Counted from the stretch's first letter, positions 31,873 through 41,778 are shown. The stretch is 44,674 nt of DNA from an uncultured Lachnospiraceae bacterium (GCA_910585215.1 CAJUDQ010000025.1:1-44674); one strand, 5' to 3'. The notes: generated by a model not told the origin, from the letters alone. A program made the numbers and translations.

Positions 31873-32775
31873 ATGTTGGATAAAGAAATTTTTTTAGAAA
31901 AATACAAGCTTAGGGAAGTATATGATAAATCAGGTCTTTCATGGGATATGTTAGGGGATATCTACGAAGATTATGTGCAAAATCAGTATGAAAATTTACA
32001 AAAGTTAGCAAACGAAATAGTTTTTATGTTGGAAGAGCAAAGGAAAAAATGCGAAGATGATAATTTAAATATTGGCTTGGGAACGATTCATACTATTTTT
32101 GGAAGGGCAAAAAATCCCGAACATTTAATTGAGAAAATTATCCGAAAAGTAGGAAGTGAAGACAGTGCTAAGTATAGTAAAATCAGTAAAAAGAAATATT
32201 TGGAAATTATTACTGATTTAATAGGAATACGTATGCTTGTATTGGCAAAAGAGGATTGGAAAATAGCGGATACCCTGATTAGAATGAATTTTCACGAATT
32301 TTATGAACCTCCAAGAGCATATGTATGTTATGGGGACAGGAAAATTTTTGATGAAAAACTTCTGTATGTGGACTATACAAATAAGGGATACCGTTCTCAA
32401 CATTATATTGTTGAGTATCATGGATATCGTGCAGAAATACAGGTTCGTACCCTTGCCGAAGAAGTTCATGGGGAATTTGACCATAGAACGAGATATCCAT
32501 ATAAAATAGATAACAAATTTCTGGTTAGATACAGTAAAATTCTATCCAAAGATATTTCAATGATAGATGATTTGATATCTACCTGTCTTACAGTTGATGA
32601 AAGAATGTTAGATAAACTTGACCAGAATTTTAAAGAAGATAGATATGAAAATTGGTCAAAATCACAAATTTCTTATCAGCAGGAAAAAAATACTGAAATA
32701 GAATCTGCAGATGCCAAAGATGAATTTAATGATATAAAAGCACTGATAAACGCAAAACTGTTATCTAGAAAGTAA
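31873..32775 (+). CDS. RelA/SpoT-domain alarmone synthetase (synthetase only)
   Basis: A 300-residue protein with a (p)ppGpp-synthetase fold and no HD hydrolase, TGS or ACT domain, so a small alarmone synthetase or a related nucleotide/tRNA pyrophosphokinase toxin. Synthetase motifs in order: GRAKNPEHLIEKI (77-89, with the ATP-binding Arg and Lys), TDLIGIRML (114-122, with the Mg-binding Asp115), KGYRSQHYIVEY (171-182), EIQVRTLAEEVHGEFDH (188-204, with the catalytic Glu of EIQ). All catalytic positions look intact. The N-terminal 65 and C-terminal 80 residues are helical. The ribosome site is weak (GAGATGAG). It leads a three-gene run; the partners are unrecognised, as is common for toxin-antitoxin or defence uses of this fold. 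Confidence 0.85.
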   Translation: MLDKEIFLEKYKLREVYDKSGLSWDMLGDIYEDYVQNQYENLQKLANEIVFMLEEQRKKCEDDNLNIGLGTIHTIFGRAKNPEHLIEKIIRKVGSEDSAKYSKISKKKYLEIITDLIGIRMLVLAKEDWKIADTLIRMNFHEFYEPPRAYVCYGDRKIFDEKLLYVDYTNKGYRSQHYIVEYHGYRAEIQVRTLAEEVHGEFDHRTRYPYKIDNKFLVRYSKILSKDISMIDDLISTCLTVDERMLDKLDQNFKEDRYENWSKSQISYQQEKNTEIESADAKDEFNDIKALINAKLLSRK

Positions 32776-32797
32776 AGGGAAAGGAGTAGAAGATAAG

Positions 32798-33034
32798 ATG
32801 TATAGACATACTTCGACTGAGCAAATGAGAAAGCAAAAGGAAAATAGAAGAAAACTGCTTCAGGAAGGAATGAATGGCACTACAAAAAAAGATATTATGA
32901 AAAATACGTCCTTTCCTTTATGTGGTGAAGCAGAGGCGATGTATTTTAAATTGCTGCGGGATTTTTTAAAAACCTCAATGGCGAAAATTATCATGGATAC
33001 AAGCAAAGATATATATGTAGGGGAAATAAAATGA
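32798..33034 (+). CDS. unknown 78-residue basic protein of the RelA/SpoT operon
   Basis: Not recognised. The first 35 residues are strongly basic and charged (MRKQKENRRKLLQEGMNGTTKKDIMKN), the rest has a helix with EAEAMYFKLLRDFLKTSMAKII. AAAGGAG before the ATG and a four-base ATGA overlap with the next gene show it is translated and coupled. It begins 22 bases after the RelA/SpoT gene. Small charged partners of synthetase-fold toxins are often antitoxins, but nothing in this protein proves that. Confidence 0.7.
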   Translation: MYRHTSTEQMRKQKENRRKLLQEGMNGTTKKDIMKNTSFPLCGEAEAMYFKLLRDFLKTSMAKIIMDTSKDIYVGEIK

Positions 33035-33570
33035 GCGAAGATTATAAAAAATTAATTAAAACAATAGGTGAAAAGAATTTTGATTCAAGATTTAAAGAAT
33101 TACAGAAACAAATTAGTGAATTTTTGGATGAAGCAGGTTATGATGAAAATGTTCAGTGTAATGACCGAATTTTATATCATGTATTATTGGACCACTATTC
33201 TGATATTTGCAGGTTAAAAGATTTTCATGGTATTGAAAATATTAAAACAGATAAAGTGATGGCATATCTGGTGTTTTGGCTTCTTAGAAGAAAACCTATT
33301 CAGCTTATAGAGTTTAGTGATGAGGAGAAGGATATCTTTGTGAATGAGCGTTTTGCCAGTTATTTGATGATTAGTGAATCCATTATAAAACTGGATAGTA
33401 TGGAAATTGCAACAAAATTAAATAAAGAAGAACTTGAGCAATTTGGTAAATATTTGGATTTATTGCTTTATTATTTTAAATATCGTCAAGTCAACCCGCA
33501 GATGATTGAATTAGTGATAGAATCTTTTAAAATAGGACGCCTTTTTCCATTAGATTTAGAAGTAATTTGA
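33031..33570 (+). CDS. unknown helical protein of the RelA/SpoT operon
   Basis: Not recognised. 179 residues, predicted all-helical and soluble, with acidic bias, hydrophobic helices (KVMAYLVFWLLRRKPIQLIEF, YLDLLLYYFKYRQVNPQMIELVIESF) but no true membrane segment. Its ATG overlaps the stop of the preceding gene. It ends the operon; a 160-base AT-rich gap follows before the ATPase pseudogene. The three genes have a similar AT-rich composition and lie in a gap between a mobile element and decayed genes, which suggests acquisition together. Confidence 0.75.
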   Translation: MSEDYKKLIKTIGEKNFDSRFKELQKQISEFLDEAGYDENVQCNDRILYHVLLDHYSDICRLKDFHGIENIKTDKVMAYLVFWLLRRKPIQLIEFSDEEKDIFVNERFASYLMISESIIKLDSMEIATKLNKEELEQFGKYLDLLLYYFKYRQVNPQMIELVIESFKIGRLFPLDLEVI

Positions 33571-33732
33571 AGAAGTTAATTAAAACTGCCGCACATGTAT
33601 TCTTTATTTGTATGACAGCTTTTTGTATTCAATATATTGAAATTTTATTTTTGTATGATAACATAAAAATATTATAAATACGTGTTTTTTAATTTGAATT
33701 TAAAAACAGCGCTTTAAACTCAAAAAGGAAAG

Positions 33733-35117
33733 GTGGGATATATAATAATGCAAGATATAGCAATACAACATAAAACAAAAGTATTTAATACAACAGCTAT
33801 ATGTATACCATCTAAACATTATATGGTTGATATTGAGGAGCGTCTAAAGAAAATCAAAGTTTTAATTGATACCGGACAATATTTTACTATAAACAAGGCA
33901 AGACAATATGGAAAAAATCACAACATTAATGGCATTAGAGAAGTATCTGCAAAAAGAGTATTATATAGTTTTTATCTATTTTCAAATATTCAGTGAAGGA
34001 CAATTCAAAAACGAAAATATATTTGCTCGTTCAGTTATGAAGATATTTTTAAAAAAGTTTATCTAAATCAATTAATGGAATCAAATAAACTTAATTTTGT
34101 AGTACAGCAGATAAACAGAGCTATGAAAGAAGAAAAAGAAGATTTTATGCTGTAGATGTTCTTTGAAGGATTAAATGATATTTGCGCGGAATCTGATAAA
34201 ACGATTGTTTTGATGATTGACGAAATAGACAGTGCAGCGAATAATTAAATATTTCTTGATTTTTTGGCGCAACTTCGGGCATATTATATTGCGCGGGAAA
34301 TACAACCTACTTTTTGCTCTGTTATTCTTGCAGGTGTCCATGATGTAAGAAATCTCAACCTGAAATTTCGTTCTGAAGATGAGCATAAAGTAAATAGTCT
34401 ATGGAATATCGCGGCGGATTTTAAAATTGAGATGAGTTTTAATAAAAAAGATATTACTGGAATGCTTCTTGAGTATGAGAAGGATTATCATACTGGTATG
34501 GATATTAATCAAATGTCAACATTGCTTTATAAATATACTTCTGGTTATCCGTCTCTTGTTTCTAGATTATATAAACTTATAGATGAAGAAGTTAGTATAG
34601 AAGAACTGTTTGGAACAAAAAGCGGTGCATGGACAAAACAGGGTTTTTATAGAGCTGTAAGAATGATTTTATCAGAAAAGAATACATTGTTTGATTCATT
34701 GACTGCAAAACTGGAAAATTATCCAGAGTTGAAAGATATGCTGTACTCTTTATTGTTTATGGGTAGAAGTACTTCTTATAATCCTGATGAAACAGCAATA
34801 GATATTGCTGCTATGTTTGATTTTATTAAAAATCAGGAAGGCATAGTAGTAATTGTCAATCCAATTTTTGAAACAAGGCTTTATAATCGCTATCTCTCTG
34901 CTGCGAAATTACAGAAACAAGATATATACAAGGCTTCATGTCAAGATAGAAATCAGTTTGTAATAAATGGATATTTAATATGCGCTTAATTCTTGAAAGA
35001 TTTGTAGTGCATTTTTATACTCTTTATGGTGATAATGGTGAAAAGTTTATAGAAGACGAGGGCAGAAAGTATTTCCTGTTTTTTACAGGCAAGGAAGAAA
35101 CTGTGCAGAATTATTAA
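33733..35117 (+). pseudogene. AAA-ATPase-like gene, decayed copy 1 (lacks nuclease domain)
   Basis: Remains of an ATP-binding protein of the AAA-ATPase_like/PD-(D/E)XK family (PF09820-type). Read across frames it gives FNTTAICIPSKHYMVDIEERLKKI, TINKARQYG followed by a damaged Walker A (GKITTL after a shift near 33912), stops near 34060, 34153 and 34246, a Walker B MIDEID near 34218, then an open stretch 34264-34989 (AQLRAYYIAREIQPTF, NIAADFKIEMSF, SGYPSLVSRLYKLIDEE) and a final shift to 34980-35117 (MRLILERFVVHF). The usual C-terminal nuclease domain is missing; the next relic starts at once. Such genes are numerous in gut Firmicutes and of unknown role. Confidence 0.8.
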
Positions 35118-35121
35118 ATCT

Positions 35122-36443
35122 GTGTACAAAAAATACAGTTCTTTACTAGAGACGATTCTTTTGAATGAGGATGAAAAGGAAGAATTTCAGTGGATATCAG
35201 CAGATATGGAGGATAATGAAGCGGCATATTCTATAAAATTTTTGTCAGAATATCTTTTTCGCTATTATAAGAAAAAAGTGATTATCCTGCTGGATGAATA
35301 TGATACACCTATGCAGAAAGCCTATGTATATGGATATTGGAATGAACTGGCAGCATTTATGAGAAGCCTGTTTAATTCTTCTTTTAAAACCAATCCATAT
35401 TTGGAACGAACCATTATGACAGGAATTACAAGAGTTAGTAAAGAATCTGTTTTTTTTCGATTTGAATAATTTAGAAGTAATCACAACTACTTCAAATAAA
35501 TATGAAACAGCTTTCGGTTTTACTGAGAAGAAAGTATTTGCGGCAATGGACGAATATGAGCTGGAGGAAAAGGAGAAGGTAAAACTTTGGTATGATGGCT
35601 TTGTGTTCGGGAAAAGGAGAGATATTTATAATCATTGGTCGGTTATAAATCTCTTAGATAAAAGAGAATATAGAGCCTATTGGGCAAATACCAGTTCAAA
35701 CAGCCTGATTGGAAAGCTGATTCGAGAGGGAAGCAAGGATGTGAAAATTATTATGGAGGGTTTGTTGAAACAGAAGTCTTTCCATACCCAGCTTGATGAA
35801 CAAATTGTATTTAATCAGCTTGATTATAATGAATATGCTATTTGGAGCCTTTTACTGGCAAGTGGTTATCTGAGGCGGAGAATTATATTTTGGAAGACGG
35901 GGAAGAAACATATAAGCTTATGCTGACAAATAAAGAAATCCATATTATGTTCAGCCAAATGGTGAAAGATTGGTTCTCACGTTTTACACCATCTTACAAT
36001 GATTTCCTCAAAGCCCTGCTGGCAGGGGATGTGGAGGCATGAATATTTATATGAATAAGGTAGCGCTTGCCTCGTTCAACTATTTTGATACAGAAGGAAA
36101 TTCTTCTAGGAGGGCAGAGCCGGAACGGTTTTATCATGGTTTTGTACTAGGGCTGGTCGTGGATTTGGCGGACAGGTATACCATTACATCAAATAGGGAA
36201 AGCGGGTTTGGGAGATATGATGTTATCATGGAACCAAGGTCGGAAAAAGACGATGCCATTATTTTAGAATTTAAAGTCCACAACCACAAAAAAGAAAAAG
36301 ATTTGCAGGACACTGTAAATGCAACATTACAGCAGATTGAGGATAAGAAATATTCAGCAGTGCTGGAAACAAAGGGCATAGTGGTAAAGAGAATACGAAA
36401 ATATGGTTTTGCATTTGAGGGGAAAGAGGTTTTGATTGGGTAA
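35122..36443 (+). pseudogene. AAA-ATPase/PD-(D/E)XK nuclease gene, decayed copy 2 (lacks N-terminus)
   Basis: Second relic of the same family, from a different subgroup. The P-loop part is missing. It begins near Walker B (VIILLDEYDTPMQKAYVYGYW), then sensor TIMTGITRVSKES. A shift in a run of eight T (35450-35457) is followed by DLNNLEVITTTSNKYETAFGFTE to about 35870, a second shift to 35842-36042 (ENYILEDGEETYKLML), a third to 36039-36443, which carries the nuclease domain: GFGRYDVIMEP, then AIILEFKVH (Asp and Glu-x-Lys active site intact). At least three frameshifts make it non-functional as one protein, but the last fragment could still be translated from its own ATG. Confidence 0.8.
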
Positions 36444-36531
36444 AATCGGATATTCCCAAAGTATAAACAAAACAAAAAATGCTGTCAGTAGAAAAAGATT
36501 TGTGAAAAAAGTAATATAAGGAGATTGGAAA

Positions 36532-37524
36532 ATGTTTGATTACTTCATTTCATTAGGAAGTTCATGTATCACATCTGCATCAATGAGCAAATTTGGATTA
36601 CGTTCCTATTCAGGTCCATTTGATTGGCTAGTGACAAATAAATTTGATTGGATATTAAAATATATGGAAACAGATTTTCAAGGATTTTTGCAAAAAAATG
36701 ATTTGGAAAGATATGATAACAATGAAAATCATTTTAAGTTAAAAGAATCAGGTTTTCTTTTTATGCATGAAACTGGAAGTTATGAAGAGATAAAAAGTAA
36801 ATATCAACGTAGAATTGAGAGATTTATAAAAATGGAAAAGAATAAAGTTTGTTTTTTACGTTCATGTGCTAGCCAAAGTGAAATAGAGTATATTATCCAA
36901 AATAGAGATTATATTAATCATGTGATAAAAAAATATAATGTTGAAAATGAAATAGTATTTTTGTTAAGTTATGAAGCAAATGTAAATAAGGATTTTCCAT
37001 TTAAATATTTTAAAAAGCGTGAAAAATATAAAAACAATTCCAGAAAAAATATGAGAGCATGGTTCGATGGTATGGATAATTTTATTCGGTTTTGTGGGGA
37101 AAATTATTCAGCGCTTTCACTTATTAACAATTTAGCTGTAGACCGAGTAAAGGAAGATAAACTTTTATATGTATATGAGCATAGATACAGAACATTGGAA
37201 GCTTTATTGAATTATAATTTTTCTAAAGATATGAATTTTGACAAAATAATCATATATGGTATAGGGGCTACTGGAAAAGAGTTCTATAAAAAAATTAGGG
37301 AATCAGTAAAAGTGATAGCCTTTATTGACAGAGACAGGGCAGGATATAAATATGATGGAATAAAAATTATTTCACCTAAGGAATGTAAAAATATAGAGGG
37401 GGGGGGGAAAATAAAAATTGTAGTATCTGCAACACACGACTTTAAAAATATAGAGACGGAATTAAAAAAAATTAATAATAAAATGGAAATTACATCATTA
37501 GATGATATTTTGGAAATGGATTAG
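36532..37524 (+). CDS. DUF1796 papain-like protein with C-terminal Rossmann domain
   Basis: The N-terminal 215 residues match the DUF1796 family of putative cysteine peptidases: SLGSSCITSASMSKFGLRSYSGPFDWL (7-33) with likely nucleophile Cys12 and FLFMHE with His79. A second domain from about 237 has a nucleotide-binding start IIIYGIGATGKEFYKKI and an acidic strand end AFIDRDRAGYKYDG, like those on neighbouring gene products. AAGGAG precedes the ATG. Gly290-Gly292 are encoded by a run of ten G (37398-37407) that now keeps the frame open to the end; loss or gain of one G would cut the second domain short. DUF1796 genes often sit in surface-glycan loci; the biochemical role is not known. Confidence 0.8.
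   Translation: MFDYFISLGSSCITSASMSKFGLRSYSGPFDWLVTNKFDWILKYMETDFQGFLQKNDLERYDNNENHFKLKESGFLFMHETGSYEEIKSKYQRRIERFIKMEKNKVCFLRSCASQSEIEYIIQNRDYINHVIKKYNVENEIVFLLSYEANVNKDFPFKYFKKREKYKNNSRKNMRAWFDGMDNFIRFCGENYSALSLINNLAVDRVKEDKLLYVYEHRYRTLEALLNYNFSKDMNFDKIIIYGIGATGKEFYKKIRESVKVIAFIDRDRAGYKYDGIKIISPKECKNIEGGGKIKIVVSATHDFKNIETELKKINNKMEITSLDDILEMD
37398..37407 (+). repeat. poly-G tract (ten G) inside the DUF1796 gene
   Basis: Ten consecutive G in a strongly AT-rich gene, encoding part of Glu289 and three Gly. It is the longest G run I see in the window. Such tracts slip during replication and switch genes on and off in surface-glycan loci of Campylobacter and others. Confidence 0.85.
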
Positions 37525-38328
37525 AAATTTTTATAATTTATATAGAATAAAAGATAAATGGAAAAAGATAACCTTTAGGCTACACAGAAGCCCAAAAAGA
37601 GAAAATGATATGTTAATATAGTGATATTTCGGAAAAATCAAGTAATATATTTTTGAAGATAAGTATTAATTTTTATATGTTGGCAGCCGATATATAATAT
37701 AATATTATTTATTTTAAAAGAAATACTAGTATAGTTGAAGAATAAATAAGGGGAACAAGGAGACCTATTAAGTACCTAAAAATAGTATTAAATGTGAGTA
37801 AATAGATTCAAAAGTACCTAAAATCCAAGGTATAGTTTGTGCTGACTTTATAGCAGGCGGAGTTACGGAAATGAAACCCTTATCAGTTGAAAAAGTCTGG
37901 TATAACAAAGATGTAGAAATCTGTGGGTGTAACTGGTCAATGGTCAAGTCCCGAAAACCAAGGGCAAATAACGTAGCCAGCCAAAGGCTGATTGTTAATG
38001 CAACCAACGCTTGCGTTGATTGCTCAAATGACATAACCAACCTTTGACTGATTACAAAAAAATCTGGGAAAGGAAAAGCTAATTAGATGAAATCCACAAG
38101 ATTGCAAAAATCAGGTAGATGTGGATATGTACCGATGGCTCAGGTTATCAATTTTGATTGATGACATTAGTCGGGAATTTACGACTGTGGAGTGTACAAG
38201 AACTTGTGAGTAGTATATCAGTAATGGTTACAAAAGCATACACGATGAAACAGTAACTATAAATCGTGAGATTATAGCAAATCATCTGGCATATATGTTT
38301 TGTATATGTTTTTAGTAGCAGGTGCCTT
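37525..38328. other. 804-base region without an intact gene, hairpins and an ORF remnant
   Basis: No complete gene is supported. One start-less open frame, 37802-38047 (plus strand, 81 codons, with SVEKVWYNKDVEICGC and NATNACVDCSND), has a coding-like composition but no ribosome site. Its NACVDC ending faintly recalls TnpB tails, so a mobile-element remnant is possible. Hairpins: CAGCC/GGCTG near 37976-37991, GCAACCAACGC/GCGTTGATTGC (38000-38010, 38013-38023, one mismatch) and GTTATCAA/TTGATGAC (38144-38151, 38158-38165), the last related in sequence to the stems of the flgK leader at 12181-12295. Confidence 0.5.
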
Positions 38329-39387
38329 ATGATGAAATCATTAGTCAGTATTGTGATTCCAAATTATAATTATGGGCGTTTTATCAGACAAACTATGGAA
38401 AGTGCTGTAAGCCAGACATACGAAAATGTAGAGATTATAGTAGTAGATGACGGTTCTATTGATGATTCTATAGAAATTGTTAATAATTATGTAGAAAAGT
38501 ATAAAAATGTAACTTTATATGAAAATAAAAAGAATCTTGGCGTAGTAGAGAATCATAATAAGGCAATATCTTTAAGCCATGGTGAATATATTGTTGTTTT
38601 ATCCTCGGATGATTATCTGGACAAACATTTTGTAGAAGAGTGTGTTCAGAAGTTCGAGGCTTATTCGTCTGCAGGCATGGTAGTTTCAGCCATGCATCTG
38701 GTAGATGATAAAGGAGTGGTGACCGATGCTCCAAATTACTATGGAGCAAGTTTTATTTGTAAAGGAATCAGTCAATGCAGAGTGTTTTTGATGAGTAATA
38801 CATTTGTTCCTTCACAGGTGCTTTTTAAAAGGGAATGTATTGAAAATCCAGAAGTAGGCGGTGCATTTAAAGATTTTGCAGATACTTCTATTGATACAGA
38901 GCTGTGGTATCGTATCTGTCTTCATTATGATTTTTTATATTTTGATAAGAGATTGTGTTATTATAGAAGTTATATAGGGAGTTACTCTAAATCTTACGAC
39001 AATCTGAAAGGTGCTATGCAGTATTATCTGTTGAGACAACGTTTTGTACAGCTGGCAAAAGATAATGAATATATTCAAAGTTATAAAGAAGAAGCAATCA
39101 GGAGAACACCATTGTTTTGTATTCGGTCAATTAGAAATCTGCTTATGGCGGGGGAGTATAGAACTGCAAAAAGATATTTACGGCTGGCTGAGGCGATTGA
39201 CTTAGAGATTGCAGAGTCAGAATATTATAGGATTGTAGAAAAGATTATTGCGAATAAGAAATTAGATGATATCGATGCTTATAGAGAGGCGGAAGGAGAA
39301 TATCTGGATTCATTAAAGAGTGAGAAAAGCAGAGGTGTAACAAATACAGCTCCATATGCATTACCAGATGGAGCAGAATTGATATAG
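38329..39387 (+). CDS. glycosyltransferase family 2
   Basis: A 352-residue inverting GT-A glycosyltransferase: SIVIPNYNYGRFIRQTMESAVSQTY (7-31), EIIVVDDGSIDDS (35-47) binding the nucleotide, and IVVLSSDDYLD (88-98) with the metal-binding acidic pair. The C-terminal 130 residues are helical and hold no membrane segment. An ATGATG pair begins the gene, with only a weak ribosome site (GCAGGTG). GC content is slightly higher than in the following genes. Probably adds a sugar to a surface glycan or to the flagellin-linked sugar; acceptor unknown. Confidence 0.85.
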   Translation: MMKSLVSIVIPNYNYGRFIRQTMESAVSQTYENVEIIVVDDGSIDDSIEIVNNYVEKYKNVTLYENKKNLGVVENHNKAISLSHGEYIVVLSSDDYLDKHFVEECVQKFEAYSSAGMVVSAMHLVDDKGVVTDAPNYYGASFICKGISQCRVFLMSNTFVPSQVLFKRECIENPEVGGAFKDFADTSIDTELWYRICLHYDFLYFDKRLCYYRSYIGSYSKSYDNLKGAMQYYLLRQRFVQLAKDNEYIQSYKEEAIRRTPLFCIRSIRNLLMAGEYRTAKRYLRLAEAIDLEIAESEYYRIVEKIIANKKLDDIDAYREAEGEYLDSLKSEKSRGVTNTAPYALPDGAELI

Positions 39388-39444
39388 TGCTAGAAAAGTT
39401 AAAGATAGATAGTTTGACAGAGCTAATTATAAACGGAGAGTAAT

Positions 39445-41778
39445 ATGAATAATTTATTGACAATGATAATTGAAAAACTGGAAAAATATAAAAATATAAA
39501 AATTATTAGCTTTGATATTTTTGATACTATATTATTTAGAATGGTAAAAAAGCCTGAAGATATCTTTAAAATTGCTGCCAAAAATGCTATAAGAGAAAAG
39601 TCATTGCCATATTATATAACATCTGAATTATATAAAAATATAAGAAAAGAGGCTGAAAAGCGAGCAAGAAAACTTAAAGTTGAGAAATATGGGCATGCAG
39701 AGGTCAATTTAAAAGATATTATGGATTGTATGCCTGAACATGTTAGCAATTCCAAAGAAAAAATGATTACTTTTGAATTGCAGACAGAAAAGGAAAAATG
39801 TTATATTAATCCAGATATTCAGGAAGTGATTGATTATTTAGTTAAAAAAAGAAAGTGCAAAATAGTATTTACATCAGATATGTATTTATCATCAAAAGAA
39901 ATTTGCAGTATATTGAAAGAAAATGAATTTCCAGTGGAAGTAGTTGATAAATTTTATATTTCAGGAGAAATTGGAAAAAGTAAGGCAACAGGACAGTTAT
40001 ATGAATATATTATAGATGATTTAAGTATTTGTGCAGAGGATATTCTTCATATAGGTGATAATATTTTATATGATGTTGTAAATGCTAAAAGTATAGGTAT
40101 ACATACAATTTATTATGATGTTATAAGTGGAAATTGTATGGAGATACAAATGGAACAAATAAAATATGGAAATATTATGCCAGAATTATATTCCTTAAGA
40201 AGGTTTATATCAAATAAAGCGAAGTATTTGAAAGAAGAAAAAAAACAATGGTTTAAAACAGGAGCAATGGTTTTGGGACCAATAATGTCTGAAATAGCTG
40301 AATGGGTATTAGATACAGCTGAAAAAGAACAGATATCAACTATCTATCCTCTGATGAGAGAAGGAAAACTTATTACAGAGTTGCTAATACAAGCGGCATC
40401 TTATAGAGATAAAAAATATCATATATCACCTATGTATATTTCAAGAAGAGCAGTCTATCTTCCTTCAATTACGAAATTTGATAAATCAGAATATGAAAAA
40501 CTTACTATTTCTTTAAAAAAGAATGGTAAAGTGAAAAATATATTCGAAATGCTTGAAATACAGGCGGAAAGTTATATAGATGATTTATTGGAAATTAGTA
40601 TAGAAGAAGTAAGAAAAAATAAAATAGTAGAAGAGAGATTAAAAGATTATTTGTTTTCAAAAAAAGTGCAGAGTCAGATTCTTCAATCAATAGAAAGTAA
40701 ACGTAAAAATATATATGGTTATTTGAAACAATTAGGAATCGAACAAAAATTTATTACAGTAGATGTAGGCTTTAATGGAAGTATACAGGAAGGATTGGAA
40801 AAAATATTATTTACAGAGAGAACTAGCAGCGCAAAAAATATACATTTATTAGTATTTGGAAGCGAAAAATGTATAGAGAAAATTCTTGATAATGTAGATA
40901 TTAGAGCTTATGCTGGAAGTTTTGAAAAAAAATGTAATATAGTATCAGAAATAGCTCAAAGACCATATTTGCTAGAACAATTTATGATGTGTGATTGTGG
41001 AACTACTGTTTCATATTCAAAACAAGCAGAAAAATATATTCCTGTATTAAAAAATATAAGTGGTATTCTTCAAAAGCAATACCAAAATATATCATATATA
41101 CAAGAAGGTATATTGTTATTTCAAAAGTATTATTTAGATTTAAAGAAAAAAAAGAAAATTATTATTGAAAGAACAAGTAATAAAATAAAAGAGTTTACAC
41201 AGATTTTTTTAAGATTGCAAACGATGCCAACATTAGATGAAGCAAAAATTTTGGGAAAATTATCTTATGATGAGAATTACGGTGTGGATTCAGTTACAAG
41301 ATTCGCGGATGAAAAGAATGTTCTGGAAATAAAAAATATAGGAATAGAAAAATGGCTTAAAAGTGTAGTTCCTGGGCAGAAAGCATGGGTAGAAAGTATA
41401 GTAGTTCAAGCGCAGCAGGAATATTATGTGGATAAGGCGTTAACAGAAAAAAGTTCTGATTATCAAAAGTCAATTTTGGAAATTGTCAAAAAGGTTTTTG
41501 TAGATAAGCCAGAAAAAGTTATAATAGCTGGAGCAGGAGAGGCTGGAAGGCAGCTTCATAAGTATCTGGAATTATATGGAATGAAGGTAGAGGCTTTTAC
41601 AGATTCAAATAAAAAACTTTGGGGTAGTTTTATTGATGAAATTCCAGTTAAGTCACTTGAAGAAAATTTTGATAGTATACATTTTGTAATCGCTTCCTTT
41701 GCATTTGCAGAGGAAATAAGTAATCAAATAAGAGCTACAAAAGGAAGTGATATAGTTATATATAGTATTAATATTTAA
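39445..41778 (+). CDS. HAD-family multidomain protein (COG5610-like) with Rossmann C-terminus
   Basis: A 777-residue multidomain protein. The N-terminal HAD-like domain (about 15-240) has IISFDIFDTILFR as motif I, FTSDMYLS as motif II and HIGDNILYDVVNAKSIG as the acidic motif. A middle region of about 400 residues (MYISRRAVYLPSI, FITVDVGFNGSIQEGLEKIL) is seen in large HAD proteins of surface-glycan loci but has no activity I can name. The last 100 residues (VIIAGAGEAGRQLHKYL, EAFTDSNKKLWGSFIDEIPV) are a Rossmann unit like that on neighbouring products. GGAG precedes the ATG at 39445. Role in glycan transfer or phosphate removal is inferred from the family context. Confidence 0.75.
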   Translation: MNNLLTMIIEKLEKYKNIKIISFDIFDTILFRMVKKPEDIFKIAAKNAIREKSLPYYITSELYKNIRKEAEKRARKLKVEKYGHAEVNLKDIMDCMPEHVSNSKEKMITFELQTEKEKCYINPDIQEVIDYLVKKRKCKIVFTSDMYLSSKEICSILKENEFPVEVVDKFYISGEIGKSKATGQLYEYIIDDLSICAEDILHIGDNILYDVVNAKSIGIHTIYYDVISGNCMEIQMEQIKYGNIMPELYSLRRFISNKAKYLKEEKKQWFKTGAMVLGPIMSEIAEWVLDTAEKEQISTIYPLMREGKLITELLIQAASYRDKKYHISPMYISRRAVYLPSITKFDKSEYEKLTISLKKNGKVKNIFEMLEIQAESYIDDLLEISIEEVRKNKIVEERLKDYLFSKKVQSQILQSIESKRKNIYGYLKQLGIEQKFITVDVGFNGSIQEGLEKILFTERTSSAKNIHLLVFGSEKCIEKILDNVDIRAYAGSFEKKCNIVSEIAQRPYLLEQFMMCDCGTTVSYSKQAEKYIPVLKNISGILQKQYQNISYIQEGILLFQKYYLDLKKKKKIIIERTSNKIKEFTQIFLRLQTMPTLDEAKILGKLSYDENYGVDSVTRFADEKNVLEIKNIGIEKWLKSVVPGQKAWVESIVVQAQQEYYVDKALTEKSSDYQKSILEIVKKVFVDKPEKVIIAGAGEAGRQLHKYLELYGMKVEAFTDSNKKLWGSFIDEIPVKSLEENFDSIHFVIASFAFAEEISNQIRATKGSDIVIYSINI

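Noticed and set aside
37768..38040. 90-codon minus-strand frame in the 0.8-kb gap
   Set aside because: It runs opposite hairpins and the plus-strand remnant, with no ribosome site or known motif.
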